From: Megalopta genalis
Lineage: Eukaryota > Arthropoda > Insecta > Hymenoptera > Halictidae
Assembly: GCF_051020955.1 (NCBI RefSeq)
Contig: NC_135013.1
Coordinates: forward strand, 37,649,302-37,713,301
Direction of reading: 5' to 3'
Length of the DNA stretch: 64,000 nt
This document shows positions 61,061 through 64,000 of the stretch, one piece after another. A model generated the notes under the pieces. It worked only from the letters and a program-made list of their open reading frames with translations. It was not told the origin of the DNA and made no database searches. Within the stretch, counting starts at the first letter, position 1. Each line of letters starts with the position of its first letter. The translations under genes and the position numbers were made by a program.

Positions 61061-61101
<41 letters not shown>
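60518..61101. repeat. GA-rich minisatellite, ~584 bp
   Basis: Units GAGAGGGAGAGAGAGAAAGCA of 20-24 bp with AATAGA variants, ending in a pure GA run. The minus strand reads as long Ser-Leu-Phe ORFs without being a gene. Confidence 0.95.
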
Positions 61102-61104
<3 letters not shown>

Positions 61105-62084
61105 CGAGAAGATCGTGGCAACGATGGAAAGTTCCCGATGTCTGCAGAGTTTCACAGCGATCGGCTCCGGTCCGAGATCCCCGTTTCCGTGCCGCGAGTT
61201 TCCGCAGCGGATTCTCTCTCGTTTGCATTTCGAAAGAGGACCCGAATGGCCGGCGCGGCTCGTCGGTTCGACGAATGGGCCGGCGGCTGATCTCTCGGCG
61301 CTCGTCCCAAATTGAATCAATTGCCACTTATGAAATAACCCTCCCGGCCGAAGTTACATAAACGGGCGACACACAAGCTGCTCGGCGAGCAGCTAACTTA
61401 CCTAGTCGACTTTGCTCGCACGTTTTCTTCGCGTTTCATGATTGTCCTCAATTGTACGCGATCGTGTGCACCGTGCGGGCCAGAGCCGGAGACACAAGAG
61501 CGTTGCTGCGCGGCTGCCGGTCGGAGGCAGCCGTTCCTCTCGCAAGAGAAGGAACGCATGAAACGGCATTTTCTATGGGTTACGTAATGGGGAGCTTGAC
61601 ATTTATTTACCTTTCCCTGCCGCGGTTTACCTGTAATTGCGGCCGGCTGTACGGTACACAACCCTCAAACTGGCCGGCCAGCTCGGCAATCTTACATTGA
61701 TAACATTCCAGAAGCGGCCATTAAGTTGCGTCAGCCGTCCGTGCACGCGGATCCTGGGAAATGGCCGGGAAACGGCCGCTTAACGAGAGAGAACGCTCGT
61801 CCCGGGAAAACGCGACGGTACGGGGATACCGGACGAGCCCGGACGGAGCTCTGCTTTCTTCTTGACACGGTGCAAGAACCATCCAAATAAATAGAACCCG
61901 ATAGAAAGTCCTATCCCATAAGAGCACTTGACATAAGAAAAGAAAATCCATGCAGATGATTAATTGAACATTCGAGTCATAATGTGGTATAGTTTGCTTT
62001 TTATTTTCAGTCATCATTAACACCAGAACTATCATTGCAGTCAACATATGCAATTTATTATGTTTCCTTTCCTTCTGTTTTACG

Positions 62085-62126
<42 letters not shown>

Positions 62127-63639
62127 TTTATTCGATCATTATGACTGTATGTTAAAAGAGCTACCTGATCGTGCCGTGCACGGCACCCCATCCTCCACCC
62201 CCACCTCCAGCCGCGCGGTGCCTTGCGTCGTAATCCAGCGCGTTTTTCTGGCCTTTCATTAGCAACTTTAACATTAATTATCTCAAAAACTATAAGCCGT
62301 CTGTCCCCAAAACCGCATATCATTGGACTTAGCTTTCCAAGCTCTATCACTGTGACAAATCTCGAATTTCAAAAAGTGAGCGTACTACAAAAATTAAGTG
62401 CACTAAACGTGCATGCATCGGGTATATTCTGGTTGAAAATAAAAATATTAAATGACATATAGGTCAAGAAAAATGAATACCATCAAAACGAACCTTTACA
62501 CAAATTTCGACGGTGTTCATTTTTGTTGACCCACATGCCATTTAATATTTTTTTTTCCGCTAGGGTGGTTCACGAACAATCGAAAATTAATCGAAAAATT
62601 GAGCCAACAGAATGGGCTACTGCCAAGTCACGCGAATGAAATTACTTTTCATCGTAACAAAATTATTGAAAGGCTCCTTCTGAGCCCGTTGTTGTTGGAA
62701 ATAATGAAACATTTAAAAAAAATGCTGGATTTACTCTTTTTAATATAGGTGAAAACAGTGAAACATTAAACGGTTTTTTTTATGGCAATCTTGAAAAGAA
62801 ACCAACAGATGGCCTATTTTATGTGTATATGTATTATAACGACAGATCGGCTCAATAACGATCATTCCCAATCGTCTGCTCGAGACAGACGTCGCTCGCC
62901 GAGGAAACGAGCCCGTAAATAAATTTCCACGGGCGGTGATCGTCGAAGCCGTCCTTTGTCGCTCGAGCGGCTAATTTTCGTTAATTGTTCGATTTAACGC
63001 TCGGGGCACGTGAGTGCGTTCAAGTGCAGGTTCGCCGATGAATCACAATGACACTGCCTCTTTCTTTAAATACAGACCATTCGGTGGACTCCCGACGCGG
63101 AGGATATTAAAGAGGATCGTTTAATGGCACTCCAGAACGTCGGCATGTATTTAATTAACATTTGTAATGCGGATATTTAACGGTGACTCACCGGCGAGCT
63201 GCCGGGTCCGAGTGTGTCCGGCACGCCACCGTTGCATCAGCTATATAAACAAATTTTTAAACGCCTGATTCATTGCTGACCGATAGGCAGCGCCGGATTA
63301 CGCAATTATCGATGATTTGCATACGCGAAAAAAATGTAGAACGAGGAAAAACGCTAGAAAAAGATCGCGTTGTTTGTGGAAAAGGCGAGGCGCTTTCAAC
63401 GACGACAGGAAAGGGTGAAATCGTGACTTCTCGATGAGGAAAATCATTCGAATTTTTTAACATTTCTTACATTTTGCATTGCTGTCCGCCGGCGGATGCT
63501 GGTTACGGGTTCCGAGAAAACGCGACGAGCTTCTCTATAATTCTATTCAGCTGGGATTAGTGTGGATTAGTCAGCGGAGTATGCAGAATCGGAGTTTTTC
63601 TTTAACTGTTTGTTACTTGACAGAGTCGGCCATTATTCG
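61102..63639. other. intron sequence; CpG-rich blocks, (TAA)n run
   Basis: CpG-rich 61110-61870 and 62840-63240, the latter with an E-box CACGTG near 63006 and several TAAT sites. (ATA)n at 62094-62126. A TTAACACCAGAACTATC MITE-like end at ~62010 without a found partner. No coding frame recognised. Confidence 0.55.
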
Positions 63640-64000
63640 AATGAAATTTGATCCGAACAACAGTGCAAATAAATTTTTTCGAATAAAACATTAATCGAAT
63701 ATATGCTCCAAATATAATTCTATTCGAAATGTTGTTCGAATAAGTTCTTCGAATGAAATGTTATTCGACTGATGTTACAAATAAAATTTGATTCGAGAAA
63801 TATTTCGAATTCAATTCATCGAATAAAATTTTATTTGAAAAATATTTCGTTTAAACTTTTATTTGGGAAATATTTCAAATAAATTCTTCGTAAAGAATTT
63901 GATTCGAGAAATATTTCGAATAAATGCTTCCAGCAAAATTTGATTCGAGAAATATTTCGAACAAATTCGTACAATAAAGTTTCATTCATTATTCGAATAA
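63640..64000. repeat. degenerate ~40-bp tandem repeat running off the window
   Basis: GATTCGAGAAATATTTCGAA recurs at ~63790, 63901 and 63942, with diverged units between (TTTGAAAAATATTTCG, TTTGGGAAATATTTC). Step 35-41 bp. Confidence 0.8.

Larger units (their letters stand above)
1977..64000 (+). other. spen: spen intron after first coding exon (open at window end)
   Basis: The remainder of RRM1 (SPEN continues YGRVESVKIL and then a GVAAFVDF RNP1-type block) is absent from all frames of the window. The region shows only repeats, transposon remnants and unique non-coding DNA. The simplest reading is one intron of at least 62,024 bp. A nested gene with small exons, or an end of the spen locus through rearrangement, cannot be excluded from sequence alone. 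Confidence 0.7.

Noticed and set aside
60374..61327. Minus-strand Ser-Leu-Phe ORFs of about 310 codons
   Set aside because: Same cause: GA-rich repeat open in several frames.
1..64000. tRNA or rRNA genes
   Set aside because: Isolated GTTCGA-like B-box fragments were seen, but none lies in a cloverleaf-compatible context. No rRNA-like sequence.

Overview
The window looks like arthropod, most probably insect, nuclear DNA. It has one short, very highly conserved coding exon followed by tens of kilobases of AT-rich non-coding DNA full of microsatellites, tandem arrays and short DNA-transposon remnants. The mixture of CpG-rich unique blocks, long (GA)n tracts and many TTAA-flanked MITEs suggests a hymenopteran (bee, ant or wasp), but that assignment is an inference.

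The only host protein-coding sequence I can support is at 1894-1976 on the + strand. It starts MVRETRHLWVGNLPEN and matches the start of the first RRM of the Split ends (spen/SPEN/SHARP) family. It ends at a GT donor in the middle of the RRM. Positions 1-1893 read as promoter-proximal and 5' leader sequence, including an 8-codon upstream ORF that overlaps the spen start codon. The rest of RRM1 does not occur downstream, so 1977-64000 is most simply a first coding intron of at least 62 kb, still open at the window end.

Intron layout: (i) 2.0-8.3 kb, mostly unique sequence with a (GA)n tract and a CpG-rich block; (ii) 8.3-8.96 kb, a TTAA-flanked piggyBac-like remnant with a broken transposase ORF; (iii) 12.4-13.8 kb, an element with two 298-bp inverted arms that differ at only 4 positions; (iv) 16.4-18.6 kb, a 28-bp satellite organised into a 12-mer higher-order repeat, which itself shows a ~1003-bp duplication pattern; (v) 20.4-25.9 kb, elements with CACAGTG-like ends, two of them back to back and separated and flanked by three copies of CGTCG (Transib-like), one carrying a nested TTAA MITE; (vi) 26.3-33.9 kb, degenerate arrays; (vii) 37.0-38.9 kb, a 2-kb GA-rich minisatellite; (viii) 41.1-46.9 kb, four more TTAA-bounded MITEs; (ix) 48.7-50.0 kb, a foldback element with ~0.6-kb arms; (x) 51.2-53.3 kb, a three-layer nested insertion and a second, inverted copy of the 24-kb element that preserves the empty site of the nested MITE; (xi) 55.4-64.0 kb, a 21-bp minisatellite, GA arrays and CpG-rich unique blocks.

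No rRNA, tRNA, CRISPR or second host gene was recognised. The long minus-strand reading frames (36.9-39.0 and 60.4-61.3 kb) are products of stop-free GA/TC repeats. The best candidates for follow-up are the Transib-like tandem insertion with its filled/empty-site evidence, the hierarchical satellite, the long hairpins transcribed inside the spen pre-mRNA, and the uniform strand polarity of all long (GA)n tracts.
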